A stretch of DNA of 55,200 bases, from assembly GCA_016190375.1 (NCBI GenBank), contig JACPQR010000208.1:1-55200 (forward strand), written 5' to 3'. The DNA is from Deltaproteobacteria bacterium (GTDB lineage: Bacteria; Myxococcota_A; Polyangia; JACPQR01). This document shows positions 45,073-54,480 of this stretch, in pieces. The notes below the pieces were generated by a model. The model saw nothing but the letters and a program-made list of their open reading frames with translations, had not been told where the DNA came from and did no database searches. The position numbers were made by a program, and so were the translations under genes. The stretch's first letter is position 1; every line of letters starts with the position of its first letter.

Positions 45073-45696
45073 CTACCAGATCGAACGGACGTCGAGGACG
45101 AAACCCGGCAGCTCCGGATCGCAGTGGACCTCCTCTGGATCGTCGAGCTTCTGGGGCGAAGCGCCGGGCCGAAACACCCGGACGGTTCGCTCGAACGGGT
45201 CGAGCAGCAAGCCGAGCGACGCGCCGGAGTCCAGGTACTCGCGCATCTTTGCGACCAGCTCCTCGAGATCGTCGCTTGGCGACCTCAGCTCGATGACGAA
45301 ATCGGGGCACAGCGGAGGAAACCTCTCGCGGTCCTCGGGTGAGAGCGCTTGCCATCGTGCCTTGCGCACCCAGGCGGCGTCGGGTGACCGCTCCGCGCCG
45401 TTCTGGAGGATGAACCCCGTCGACGAATCGAAGCTGATGCCGGTTCGATCCTGCTGGGCCCAGAGCGCGAGCTGCAGGTTGACGGTGGAGTTCCTCCTGC
45501 CGGTCTCACCTCCAGCGGGCGGCATGATGACGAGATCTCCTTCCGGCGTTCGCTCGACGCGGAGCCCCTTGTTCCTCCGGCAGAACTCGAAGAGCTCGTC
45601 GTCGCCGAACGGGGCGGCCATCCGGACGAGCATCGGCAACCCCCGCGCGGGCGCGACGATCCGGAACTCGAGCGGGCCGAGCGACGAATCCATCAT
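45073..45696 (-). CDS. Uma2/DUF820-family putative endonuclease
   Basis: 207 residues with the Uma2 fold: GDDELFEFCRRNKGLRVERTPEGDLVIMPPAGGETGRRN, then SFDSSTGFILQNGAERSPDAAWV, and the PD-(D/E)xK-like core CPDFVIELRSPSDDLEELVAKMREYLDSGA. This family is expanded in cyanobacteria and some myxobacteria; its members are predicted nucleases of uncertain role. Two adjacent ATGs (45696, 45693) are possible starts. It lies 68 nt downstream of the second giant kinase on the same strand. Confidence 0.88.
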   Translation of the reverse strand: MMDSSLGPLEFRIVAPARGLPMLVRMAAPFGDDELFEFCRRNKGLRVERTPEGDLVIMPPAGGETGRRNSTVNLQLALWAQQDRTGISFDSSTGFILQNGAERSPDAAWVRKARWQALSPEDRERFPPLCPDFVIELRSPSDDLEELVAKMREYLDSGASLGLLLDPFERTVRVFRPGASPQKLDDPEEVHCDPELPGFVLDVRSIW

Positions 45697-45764
45697 CGTA
45701 GCTTACGAGGGCAGTCGGACGACGGCAACAGCCACCTCCCCGCGTCGCGCCCCCGTCCTGACCA

Positions 45765-48700
45765 CTACGCCACCGACTCGAGCAGATCGATCTCCTTGAG
45801 GAGCTGCTCGCACTCGACGGCGTACAGGAGGTTTCCGGCCTCGTTTCCGAGACGCAGCGACTCGCGGAAGGCGCGCTTGGCGCGCTCGAGGTCGCCCCGG
45901 TCCTTGTAGGCCAGACCCAGGTAGTACTGGCCCTGCGTGACGTCGAAGGTGTAGCCGTTCTCCTCGGCGTAGCGCACGGCCGCCTCGATCCGCGCCAGGC
46001 CCTCGTCCGACTCGAACTTCACCGAGTCGATGTAGCCCAGGAGCATCATGTTGATCTCCTGCAGCTTCGGGAAGCCGTGCTCGCGACAGGTCTCGTGCGA
46101 GTAGCGCAGCATCGTGAAGGCCTTCTTGTAGTCGCCCAGCCGGATGTACGCCTCGCCGACGTTGTGCGAGTTCGCGGCGATCTCGTATGGGATGCCGTAC
46201 TCCTTTGCCAGCTCGAGCGCGTGCAGGCCCGCCTGGGCGCAGCCATCGAAGTCGACGAGGAGCAGGAGCGCGAACGAGCGCAGCTTGTGGCACTCCACGA
46301 TGCCTATCCGGTCGCCGCGGCCGAAGTAGATGGCCTCCGCCGCGTCGACGGTCTCCATTGCCTTGATCCGATCGCCGAGCCCCGCGTAGACGGTGGCCGC
46401 CATCAACCGGTAGTGCGCCAGGGGCTCCGGTTCGCCCGCGCGCTCGCAGCGCTCGATCGCGGCCTCGAGGTAGCCGAGGGCCTTGCGGTTCTCGCCGTTG
46501 CGGCCCAGGGTCTCACCCACCGCGCCCAGGATGTCGCGCTCCGAGGTCTCGTCGCCTATCTGCTGCGCGAGCTCGAGCGCCCGCGTGAAGTAGGTCGTGG
46601 CCTCGTCGAACCGCGCACAGAGCGCGAGGAGCTTGCCTGTGAGCGTCAGCGCCAGGACCACCCCGCGAACGTCCGCCGCCTCCTCGGAGATCTCCTGCGC
46701 GGAGCGAGCCTTCTCGAGGCCGAGATCGACCCGCCGCGCCTTCCAGGCGATCTGTGCGGTACGGCGGTAGAGGTCGGCGAGCTTGACGGGATCCGGCCTG
46801 GTCGACGCGTACAGCTCGATCGCCCGGCCGTAGTGGGCGATGGCGGCGTCGAAGGCGAACTCCTGCGCTCGGCGGTCGCCCGACCGCACCTGGTACTCGA
46901 TCGCCTTCTGCCTGTCGCCGCCCTCCCGATGGTGCACGGCGAGCCGCTCGAGGTACTCGTCGATGCGGTCGGGGAAGATCGCCTCGATGGTGCGCGCCAC
47001 GTTGCCGTGGATGGTCTTCCTGTCGGCGAGCGGCATCGCGTCGTAGACGACGTCGTGGATCAGGTCGTGCGAGAAGGCCCACTCGGACGGGGACAGCCTC
47101 TTGACGATTCCGCGCGCTTCGAGGTCCTCGAGCGACGTCATCAGCGCTCCCAGCTCCGCGTCGGCGACCTCGCCGAGCAGCTCCACGTTGAAGCGAACGC
47201 CGATGACGGCCGCGTACTGCAGGAGCGTCTTCTTGTCGTGCGGCAGGCGCGAGACCCGTGCGGAGACGAGACCGTGGAGCGAGCGAGGCACGCCGACCTC
47301 GGCGAGCTCGCGGCGGTAGGCGACGGCGAACCCCTTGCCGCCCGCCTGCTCGATCGCTCCGGCGTCGATCATCGCCTTGAGGTGCTCCTCGATGAACAGC
47401 GGGTTACCGCCGCTCTTGGTGGTGACGTCGGTGACGAGCTCCCACGGCACCTCCTTCGACTTGAGCCGGTACTGGACCAGCTTGCGGCACTCTGCGTCGC
47501 CCAGGGGTCCGAGCGCGATCTCGTGGTAGCCGGGCAGCGCGGACCACGCGTGGACGAACCCGGGCCGGTAGGTCAGGGTGCACAGGACCCGGCTGTCCGC
47601 GATGTCCTGCGCCATGGCGTCGATCACCGCCTCCGACTCGTCGTCGAGCCCGTTGACCGCATCCCAGGAGAGCACGGTGAGCCGGTCCTCCGCGAGCTTC
47701 GTCGCGATGCGACACAGAGCCGTCCGGAGCATCCTCCGCGGGCTGTGCTCGGTCGAGGCGCCGATGGGACCGAACAGGGACGCCACGGCGCGAAGCTCCT
47801 CCGTCGACAGACCGAGCGTCCGCAGGCGCTCGACCTTGCCATGGACGATCGGATCCGGATCCGTCTCGTCGATCCCGAGGATCTCGCGCAGCATGCCCTG
47901 CACCGCGGAGAACGGGAGCTCGCGCTGCTGGGGCAGGCACTGGGCCTCGTACCAGCCGATGTCGTGACCGCCTTCCCGCAGCCGCTTCGAGACCTCGTGC
48001 AAGAGGCGCGTCTTGCCCACGCCGGCCTCGCCGACGATCGAAAGCACGCGGCCCTGGCCGGTGTTCGCGAAGGCGAGCTGGCCGCCGATGACCCGCAGCT
48101 CCTCCTTGCGGCCGACGAAGCGCCCGTAGACCTCGGCGAGCGATCTCTGGCCCACGAGCACGTATGCGCCCGGGATCGTCGTGCTCTGAGCGAACTGGAA
48201 GGCGTTGCGGCCCAGCCGCTCGGTCTGTGGGCTCACGTGGACCTGCCCGCTCGTCGCTCCGGCGAGAGAGCGCGCCTCGTTTCCGAGCCCGAAGTACTTG
48301 TCGTCCTCGGCTGGAAGGCCGCTCGGGAGCATCGCGACGCGCCCGGTCTTGACGCCGAGCGTGACCGCATGCCGGGTCCTGGGATCGCGCGACAGGACCT
48401 GCTGCAGCTTCATCGCGCAGCGAAGCGCGTACTCGGTGTCGCGGCCGTCCGCCTCGCCGAGCCCGAAGAGCGCCAGCATTCCGCCGCCGGTGCGGTCGAC
48501 GATCCGGCCGCCGTGGCGGTGGACGATCGCGGCGATCGCGGGCTCGAGGTCCGCGGGCATCGCGCCCCGCAAGGTCTCGATCGCCAGCCCCGACAGGTCC
48601 CGCACCTCGCCCTCGGGCAAGGCGCCCGCATGGCTGGCCGCCTCCCCGTCGCCGGTCGACGACGGGACCTCCAGGGACGTGATGCCGACGCGGTCCATCG

Positions 48701-49697
48701 CCGAAGCGCCCTCGTCCGCGAACGCCTCGCGCAGCCGCTCGGCCTGCTCCTCGGCCAGGCTCTCCTCGGCGCCGCTGTCGAGCGTCGCCACGAACTCCGA
48801 CAGGTCGTGGGCGCCGACCCGGCGGCCGCTCGTGTACAGGTAGGCGATCAGCTCCTCGTACAGGTGAGCCGCGTTCGGGTGACGGCGGCCGGGATCGACG
48901 TCCATCGCCTTCTCGACCACTTGTGCGATCTCGGGCGGGACGTGCGGCGCCGCATCGAGGAGCGGCTGCCGGTCGCCGTCTCGGACTCGACGGAGAAGCT
49001 CGTAGGGACCCGTGCCGCCGAACGGTGCCTTGCCGGCCAGGATCTCGTAGAGCACCGTGCCTACGGCATGGATGTCGCTCCGCGCGTCGACCCGTTCCCC
49101 GCGGGCCTGCTCCGGAGACATGTACGCGTACTTTCCCTTCACGACCCCGGCGTCCGTGTCCTCGATGGTGGTTCGCGCCTTCGCGATCCCGAAGTCGGTG
49201 ACCTTGACCTCGCCCTCGAACGACACGAGGACGTTGTGGGGCGAGATGTCGCGGTGCACGATGTTGAGGGGCTTCATGTGCGCGTCGCGACGGCGGTGGG
49301 CGTAGTCGAGCCCCTTGGCGACCTCGCTCATGACGTAGACGCAGAGCTCGATCGGGAAGGGCTTGCCCTGGTTGCGACAGAGGCGCGCGAGGTCGGCGAG
49401 GTTGTGTCCCTGCACGTACTCCATCGCGATGAAGTAGGTGTCGTCGGCCTTGCCCAGGTCGAAGACCTGCACGATGTTCGCGTGGTTGAGCGTGACCGCG
49501 ATCTTCGCCTCGTTGATGAACATCTCGACGAAGTGCGCGTTCTCGGAGAGGTGCGGCAGGATCCGCTTGATGACCAGGACCTTCTCGAACCCCTCGACGC
49601 CGTGCGACTTGGCCTTGAACACCTCGGCCATGCCTCCCCGTGCGAGAAGCTCGATGAGCTGGTACTTCCCGTAGAGGAGGGGGCTGGATACCTGCAT
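45765..49697 (-). CDS. Giant Ser/Thr protein kinase with cyclase-like region, AAA ATPase and TPRs
   Basis: 1310 residues, paralogous to the protein at 25014. The kinase domain spans about 10-295 (Gly-loop LLARGGMAEVF, Lys44, HRDISPHN at 148-155, DFG at 168-170, AYMSPEQ). Residues about 372-510 resemble a class III nucleotide-cyclase domain (VHRHGGRIVDRTGGGMLALFG, then VTLGVKTGRVA and GLGNEARSLAGAT), but they lack a clear metal-binding Asp pair. The AAA/STAND ATPase has Walker A GEAGVGKT at 556-563, while the Walker B position reads TVLSWDAVNG, i.e. degenerate. From about 880 onward the sequence is TPR-like. It follows secG by 27 nt, at the end of the glycolytic operon. Input and targets are unknown. 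Confidence 0.93.
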   Translation of the reverse strand: MQVSSPLLYGKYQLIELLARGGMAEVFKAKSHGVEGFEKVLVIKRILPHLSENAHFVEMFINEAKIAVTLNHANIVQVFDLGKADDTYFIAMEYVQGHNLADLARLCRNQGKPFPIELCVYVMSEVAKGLDYAHRRRDAHMKPLNIVHRDISPHNVLVSFEGEVKVTDFGIAKARTTIEDTDAGVVKGKYAYMSPEQARGERVDARSDIHAVGTVLYEILAGKAPFGGTGPYELLRRVRDGDRQPLLDAAPHVPPEIAQVVEKAMDVDPGRRHPNAAHLYEELIAYLYTSGRRVGAHDLSEFVATLDSGAEESLAEEQAERLREAFADEGASAMDRVGITSLEVPSSTGDGEAASHAGALPEGEVRDLSGLAIETLRGAMPADLEPAIAAIVHRHGGRIVDRTGGGMLALFGLGEADGRDTEYALRCAMKLQQVLSRDPRTRHAVTLGVKTGRVAMLPSGLPAEDDKYFGLGNEARSLAGATSGQVHVSPQTERLGRNAFQFAQSTTIPGAYVLVGQRSLAEVYGRFVGRKEELRVIGGQLAFANTGQGRVLSIVGEAGVGKTRLLHEVSKRLREGGHDIGWYEAQCLPQQRELPFSAVQGMLREILGIDETDPDPIVHGKVERLRTLGLSTEELRAVASLFGPIGASTEHSPRRMLRTALCRIATKLAEDRLTVLSWDAVNGLDDESEAVIDAMAQDIADSRVLCTLTYRPGFVHAWSALPGYHEIALGPLGDAECRKLVQYRLKSKEVPWELVTDVTTKSGGNPLFIEEHLKAMIDAGAIEQAGGKGFAVAYRRELAEVGVPRSLHGLVSARVSRLPHDKKTLLQYAAVIGVRFNVELLGEVADAELGALMTSLEDLEARGIVKRLSPSEWAFSHDLIHDVVYDAMPLADRKTIHGNVARTIEAIFPDRIDEYLERLAVHHREGGDRQKAIEYQVRSGDRRAQEFAFDAAIAHYGRAIELYASTRPDPVKLADLYRRTAQIAWKARRVDLGLEKARSAQEISEEAADVRGVVLALTLTGKLLALCARFDEATTYFTRALELAQQIGDETSERDILGAVGETLGRNGENRKALGYLEAAIERCERAGEPEPLAHYRLMAATVYAGLGDRIKAMETVDAAEAIYFGRGDRIGIVECHKLRSFALLLLVDFDGCAQAGLHALELAKEYGIPYEIAANSHNVGEAYIRLGDYKKAFTMLRYSHETCREHGFPKLQEINMMLLGYIDSVKFESDEGLARIEAAVRYAEENGYTFDVTQGQYYLGLAYKDRGDLERAKRAFRESLRLGNEAGNLLYAVECEQLLKEIDLLESVA

Positions 49698-49724
49698 TGC
49701 CCGGCCGTTTCCCCCCAGCGATCC

Positions 49725-50261
49725 CTAGGGGCTCGAGCCCGTGTCCCGGCGCGGCGCCGGCGAGGGCCGCTTCGTCGCCCCGGGCCCAGCGGCCTCGTCC
49801 TCCGGAGCTCTCCCGGTGGGCCCGCCTACGGGCTCCTCGTCGTGCGCGCCCGCAGGCTCCTCGTCCTGTGCGCCGGCAGGCTCCTCGTCCCGTGCCTGCT
49901 TGGCGGGCGCGGGCCGGTCTTCGGGCTCGCTCATGGCGCCGGCCTTGGTCTTGGCGCGTGCCTTCGTGGGCTCGATCTCGCGGGCCTTGGCCCGTTCCTC
50001 CTGGCGCTCGCTCTCCTCCCTGAGGGACTTCTCCTTGCTCGTGGCGAAGTAGGACAGTCCGATCGAGGTCAGCATGAAGAGGACCGCGCAGCCGGCCGTC
50101 ACCTTGCCGAGGAACGACGTCGCGCCGCGCGCGCCGAAGACAGCCTGGCTCGCGCCGCCGAAAGCGGCGCCCATGCCGCCGGACTTTCCTGGCTGCAGGA
50201 GCACGACGAGGATGAGGAAGACGCAGACCGCGATGTGAAGGATGGTGAGGAGGGTGACCAT
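49725..50261 (-). CDS. secG: Preprotein translocase subunit SecG with long acidic tail
   Basis: 178 residues. The first about 75 are typical SecG: TM1 (LLTILHIAVCVFLILVVLLQ), the conserved loop GKSGGMGAAFGGASQAVFGARGATSFL, and TM2. The rest is a charged, disordered tail with three copies of a DEEPAGA-type heptad, giving a protein longer than the usual 75-110 residues. SecG supports SecYEG-dependent export. It lies 38 nt after tpiA, as in many bacteria (tpiA-secG), and 27 nt before the second giant kinase gene. Confidence 0.94.
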   Translation of the reverse strand: MVTLLTILHIAVCVFLILVVLLQPGKSGGMGAAFGGASQAVFGARGATSFLGKVTAGCAVLFMLTSIGLSYFATSKEKSLREESERQEERAKAREIEPTKARAKTKAGAMSEPEDRPAPAKQARDEEPAGAQDEEPAGAHDEEPVGGPTGRAPEDEAAGPGATKRPSPAPRRDTGSSP

Positions 50262-50299
50262 TGTTCTCGATTCGCTCGATCTAGCAGAGAATTCCTGGC

Positions 50300-51070
<771 letters not shown>

Positions 51071-51074
51071 CTGT

Positions 51075-52268
51075 CTAGCCCTCGACCCTGAGCGCCTCGA
51101 TCCCGGGGAGCTTTCGGCCCTCGAGGAGCTCGAGGCTGGCGCCGCCTCCGGTCGAGACGTGTCCGAACCGCCCTCCGAGGTTCGCCCGGGCGACCGCGGC
51201 GACCGAGTCGCCGCCGCCGACGACCGTGAAGCCCGCGCAGTCGGCGACGGCGCGAGCAACTCCGAGCGTACCCTCCGCGAACGCATCGTTCTCGAACAGG
51301 CCCATCGGACCGTTCCAGAACACGGTCCTCGCGCGCACGATCCGGTCCCGGAAACCAGCGACCGTGGCCGGGCCTACGTCGAGGATCATACGGTCGGCGG
51401 GGACGGCGTCCGCGTCCACGATCTCGGCCGCCGTCGCGTCGCGTCCCGAACCGACGCGGACGTCCTTGGGCAAGTGGATCTGGACGTCGCGCTCCTGGGC
51501 CTTCGACAGGATTGCCCTGGCGAGGGGCAGCTTGTCGTCCTCCACGAGCGAGGTGCCCACGCCGAGTCCCCGCGCCTTGAGGAACGTGTTGGCCATCGCT
51601 CCACCGATCAGGAGCGCGTCGACTCGCCCGACGAGGTTCTCCAGGACGCCGATCTTGTCGGAGACCTTCGCGCCACCGAGGATGGCCACGTAGGGCCTCT
51701 CCACCTGGCCGAGGAGGCGCGAGAGGGCCTTGACCTCGGAGTGCATGAGGTAGCCGGCGCCCCGCACCGGGATCATCCGCGGCAGCGCCTCGACCGAGGC
51801 GTGCGCGCGGTGCGCCGCGCCGAACGCGTCGTTTACGTAGACCTCGACGCCTCGGGCCAGCTCGCGGGCGAACCCCTCGTCGTTCGCCTCCTCCTCGGCG
51901 TGGTAGCGCAGGTTCTCGAGGAGCGCGACCTTGCCGTCGCGCAGATCGCTCACGACCTTGCGCGCCCCGTCGCCGATGCAGTCGTCGGTGAGCACGACGT
52001 CGATGCCGAGCAGCTCGGCCAGCCGCGCGCCCGCCGGCTCGAGCGAGAAGCCCGTCTTCTTGCCCTTGGGTCGCCCGAGGTGCGAGGCGAGGATCACCCG
52101 TGCGCCCCTCTCGAGGGCGTGCCTGATCGTCGGCACGGCCGCCCGGATGCGCGTGTCGTCCGTGACCTTGCCGCCCTCGATCGGGACGTTGAAGTCCACG
52201 CGGATGAACGTCCGCTTGCCCTCGACCGCGAGGGCGTCGATGCAGGCGATGTTCGCGATGCTCGACAT
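51075..52268 (-). CDS. pgk: Phosphoglycerate kinase
   Basis: 397 residues, two-domain kinase: RTFIRVDFNVPIEGGKVTDDTRI, SHLGRPKG, ENLRYHAEEEAND, FVNDAFG-like YVNDAFGAAHRAHAS, ATP site GGAKVSDKI, and the GGGDS loop. It makes ATP from 1,3-bisphosphoglycerate in glycolysis. It starts 10 nt after the gap stop. The length is normal. Confidence 0.98.
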   Translation of the reverse strand: MSSIANIACIDALAVEGKRTFIRVDFNVPIEGGKVTDDTRIRAAVPTIRHALERGARVILASHLGRPKGKKTGFSLEPAGARLAELLGIDVVLTDDCIGDGARKVVSDLRDGKVALLENLRYHAEEEANDEGFARELARGVEVYVNDAFGAAHRAHASVEALPRMIPVRGAGYLMHSEVKALSRLLGQVERPYVAILGGAKVSDKIGVLENLVGRVDALLIGGAMANTFLKARGLGVGTSLVEDDKLPLARAILSKAQERDVQIHLPKDVRVGSGRDATAAEIVDADAVPADRMILDVGPATVAGFRDRIVRARTVFWNGPMGLFENDAFAEGTLGVARAVADCAGFTVVGGGDSVAAVARANLGGRFGHVSTGGGASLELLEGRKLPGIEALRVEG

Positions 52269-52278
52269 GTCGCCCGCC

Positions 52279-53289
52279 TCAGAGCTTCGCGGCGATCAAG
52301 CGCAACGTGTCGACCATCCTCTGCGAGAAGCCCCACTCGTTGTCGTACCAGCCCGAGACGGTGACCAGGTCGCCGTCCTGCACGCCCGTCAGCGCCGCGT
52401 CCACGATGGAGCTGCGCGGGTCGCCGATGAAGTCCGACGACACGAGCGGAGTCTCCTCGAAACCGAGGATCCCTCGCATCGGGCCCTCGGAGGCCGTCTT
52501 CAGCGCGCCGTTCACCTCCTCGACCGTCGTCTTCTTGCCGACCAGCGTGTTGAGCACGACGATCGATACGTCGGGAGTGGGCACGCGGATCGCGTAGCCG
52601 TCCAGCTTGCCCTTGAGCTCGGGGAGGACCAGCGAGACGGCCCGCGCCGCCCCCGTGGTCGTCGGGATCATCGACAGCCCGGCCGCCCTCGCCCGGCGCA
52701 GGTCCTTGTGCTCCAGGTCGAGGATCCGCTGGTCGTTGGTGTACGAGTGGATCGTCGTCATCTGCCCCTTGACGATCCCGAAGCGGTCGTTGATGACCTT
52801 CGCGATCGGGGCGAGGCAGTTCGTGGTGCAGGAGGCGTTCGAGACGACCGTGTGCTTCGCCGGGTCGTACTTGTCGTGGTTGACTCCGTAGACGATCGTG
52901 AGATCGTCGCCCTTGGCGGGCGCCGAGATGAGCACCTTCTTCGCGCCGGCCTCGAGGTGCGCCGCCGCCCCCTGCCGATCGACGAACCTGCCGGTGCACT
53001 CGAGCACGACCTCGACGCCCAGCTCCCTCCACGGCAGCTTCGACGGGTCCTTCTCGGCCGTCACGCGGATGGGCTTGCCGCCGACGACGAGGTCCTTGCC
53101 CGCGACTGCCACGGAGGCGCCGAAGGTCCTGTGGATGGAGTCGTACTTCAGAAGGTGCGCCAGCGTCTTCGCGTCGGTGAGGTCGTTGATCCCGACGACC
53201 TCGATGTCGTCGATACCGCGCGAGACCATGGCCCTGAGGACGCACCGCCCGATGCGGCCGAAGCCGTTGATTCCCACCTTTCGCGCCAT
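52279..53289 (-). CDS. gap: Type I glyceraldehyde-3-phosphate dehydrogenase
   Basis: 336 residues: NAD-binding start VGINGFGRIGRCVLRA, active-site SNASCTTNCLAP with the nucleophilic Cys, the His in the following helix region, PTTTGAARAV, and WYDNEWGFSQRM near the C-terminus. It oxidises glyceraldehyde 3-phosphate. It is the first gene of gap-pgk-tpiA-secG. A good promoter lies about 80 nt upstream (53367-53395), and a TGGAGGAGG stretch gives the ribosome-binding site. Confidence 0.98.
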   Translation of the reverse strand: MARKVGINGFGRIGRCVLRAMVSRGIDDIEVVGINDLTDAKTLAHLLKYDSIHRTFGASVAVAGKDLVVGGKPIRVTAEKDPSKLPWRELGVEVVLECTGRFVDRQGAAAHLEAGAKKVLISAPAKGDDLTIVYGVNHDKYDPAKHTVVSNASCTTNCLAPIAKVINDRFGIVKGQMTTIHSYTNDQRILDLEHKDLRRARAAGLSMIPTTTGAARAVSLVLPELKGKLDGYAIRVPTPDVSIVVLNTLVGKKTTVEEVNGALKTASEGPMRGILGFEETPLVSSDFIGDPRSSIVDAALTGVQDGDLVTVSGWYDNEWGFSQRMVDTLRLIAAKL

Positions 53290-53366
53290 GATGAGACCTC
53301 CTCCAGGCTCCTGGTGACGGGTGCCGCTTCGCCTCGGCCGGAGACCTCCGGTCGAACGGCGCGCGA

Positions 53367-53395
53367 ATCCTAGTCGCCGGTGGCACCCTGGTCAA
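53367..53395 (-). promoter_or_regulatory. Strong sigma70-type promoter of the gap-pgk-tpiA-secG operon
   Basis: On the minus strand TTGACC (53390-53395) and TAGGAT (53367-53372) are 17 nt apart. This leaves a leader of about 70 nt before the gap ATG. Confidence 0.6.
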
Positions 53396-53461
53396 GGTGC
53401 GCCGCGCGGAGCTCTGGCGCCCGTTTCTGGAGTTACTGCTGCGATGGAAAGGGGGCGCCGA

Positions 53462-53665
53462 TCAGGAGGCGCTCGGGTTGTCGTCGGGCTCGTCGCCCTT
53501 GATCTCGCTCGTGACCAGACCGAGTAGCTCGGTCGAGAAGGCCACGATCTCGCCTCGCGTGTAGCCGTTCTGCCGGAGCTCCTTGTAGATCGACTTCGCG
53601 AGGATCTTCAACGCCCGGCCTGGCGCGTGCGTGGCCTCGGCCGATGACCGCCAACCTGCCTCCAT
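53462..53665 (-). CDS. Small helical protein of unknown function
   Basis: 67 residues from ATG 53665, which is preceded by GAGGAGGAACG. The longer frame to 53857 has no support. The core GRALKILAKSIYKELRQNGYTRGEIVAFSTELLGLVTSEIK looks like a compact helical hairpin or wHTH-like protein with an acidic tail. I recall similar short conserved proteins in myxobacterial genomes but cannot name a family. It is divergent from the secreted TPR gene at 53923. Confidence 0.7.
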   Translation of the reverse strand: MEAGWRSSAEATHAPGRALKILAKSIYKELRQNGYTRGEIVAFSTELLGLVTSEIKGDEPDDNPSAS

Positions 53666-53718
53666 CGTTCCTCCTCCCGAGAGAAACACGTCCGGCGCCT
53701 CAAGCAGGTTTCGTGCCG

Positions 53719-53852
53719 CCGGCAGCTCGCTGCTGCCGGACGGCGAATTCGCAACGATTCCGATTCCCGGAAGTTTTCCACAGGCTTGCCCGTGCGCATC
53801 CGCCTTCGCACTTCCCGGAGAAATGGTGCGAAGTCGATTACGCACCAGTGCG
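53719..53852. promoter_or_regulatory. Intergenic cluster of palindromes between divergent genes
   Basis: In the 257 nt between two divergent genes I see several palindromes. CCGGCAGC-5nt-GCTGCCGG lies at 53719-53739 (8-bp stem). A perfect palindrome GCGAATTCGC lies at 53743-53752. CTTCGCAC-14nt-GTGCGAAG lies at 53804-53833, and CGCACCAGTGCG at 53841-53852. A single DnaA-box-like TTTTCCACA lies at 53774-53782. The last two pairs share the half-site GCAC/GTGC and precede a promoter, so they may be operators. Confidence 0.4.
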
Positions 53853-53885
53853 AGCATCCACGCGGGCGCTCGGGCGCTCGCCTCC

Positions 53886-53915
53886 TTTACATGGTCGACC
53901 CGTCCCGTCTATCCT
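53886..53915 (+). promoter_or_regulatory. Candidate promoter of the secreted TPR protein, possibly leaderless
   Basis: TTTACA (53886-53891) and TATCCT (53910-53915) are 18 nt apart. The -10 ends 7 nt before ATG 53923. Confidence 0.45.
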
Positions 53916-53922
53916 GCCTCCC

Positions 53923-54480
53923 ATGCGGAGCTCCCTCGTTGCCGTCTTTGTCTCGCTCTCCTCGCTGGCGGCACCAGCGCTGGCGCAGCCACGTTCCGAT
54001 CAGGAAGCGCTCTCGTTCATTCAGGCCATGCAGCGGGGGCACAGGGCGGCCTCCGGCGGAGACTGGCAGGGCGCGACCGATGCTTACAACGAGGCGGCCT
54101 CGATTCGGCGACAGAGCGGAGAGCCGCAGCTCTTCCTCGGCTACGCTTCGCGCGCGCGAGGCCAGCTCGGCCCGGCGCTCGACCGCTTCCGTGAGGCCGC
54201 GCGCCTGGCGGGGCTGGCTGGGCAGGAAGAGGATGCCGTGCGGGCGAAGGCGCTGTTCGGCGTCGCCATGGTCCTCGAGGCGCAGGCGCAGCTCCCGCAG
54301 GCGCGGACCGCATGGCAGGAGTACATCTCGTTCGCCGAGTCGCACTCCTCGCTCCCGACCTACGTCGCCTCCGGCCGATCGCGCGTCGAGAAGATCGATC
54401 GAGTCGACGAGCTCAATCAGGCCTACGTCCAGGTCCGCGAGCGAATCGCGGCGCGCGAGCGCGAGAACCGCGGCCGCTAG
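53923..54480 (+). CDS. Secreted TPR-like protein
   Basis: 185 residues. A cleavable signal peptide ending in ALAQP (about residue 22) is followed by helical TPR-like repeats: GHRAASGGDWQGATDAYNEAASIRRQ, LFLGYASRARGQLGPALDRFREAARLAG, and AKALFGVAMVLEAQAQLPQARTAWQEYISFAESH. An Arg/Glu-rich C-terminus follows. It is probably a periplasmic protein-interaction module. The function is not recognisable. The ATG lies just after a promoter, and no ribosome-binding site is seen. Confidence 0.85.
   Translation: MRSSLVAVFVSLSSLAAPALAQPRSDQEALSFIQAMQRGHRAASGGDWQGATDAYNEAASIRRQSGEPQLFLGYASRARGQLGPALDRFREAARLAGLAGQEEDAVRAKALFGVAMVLEAQAQLPQARTAWQEYISFAESHSSLPTYVASGRSRVEKIDRVDELNQAYVQVRERIAARERENRGR

Noticed and set aside
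49698..49724. tRNA-Leu often found after secG
   Set aside because: Only 27 nt separate secG from the kinase gene; no tRNA fold is possible.
53719..53739. Intrinsic terminator
   Set aside because: The hairpin is followed by no T-run on either strand and lies between divergent, not convergent, genes.
53774..53782. DnaA box TTTTCCACA as part of a replication origin
   Set aside because: Only one box was seen, with no AT-rich unwinding region, dnaA or dnaN nearby.
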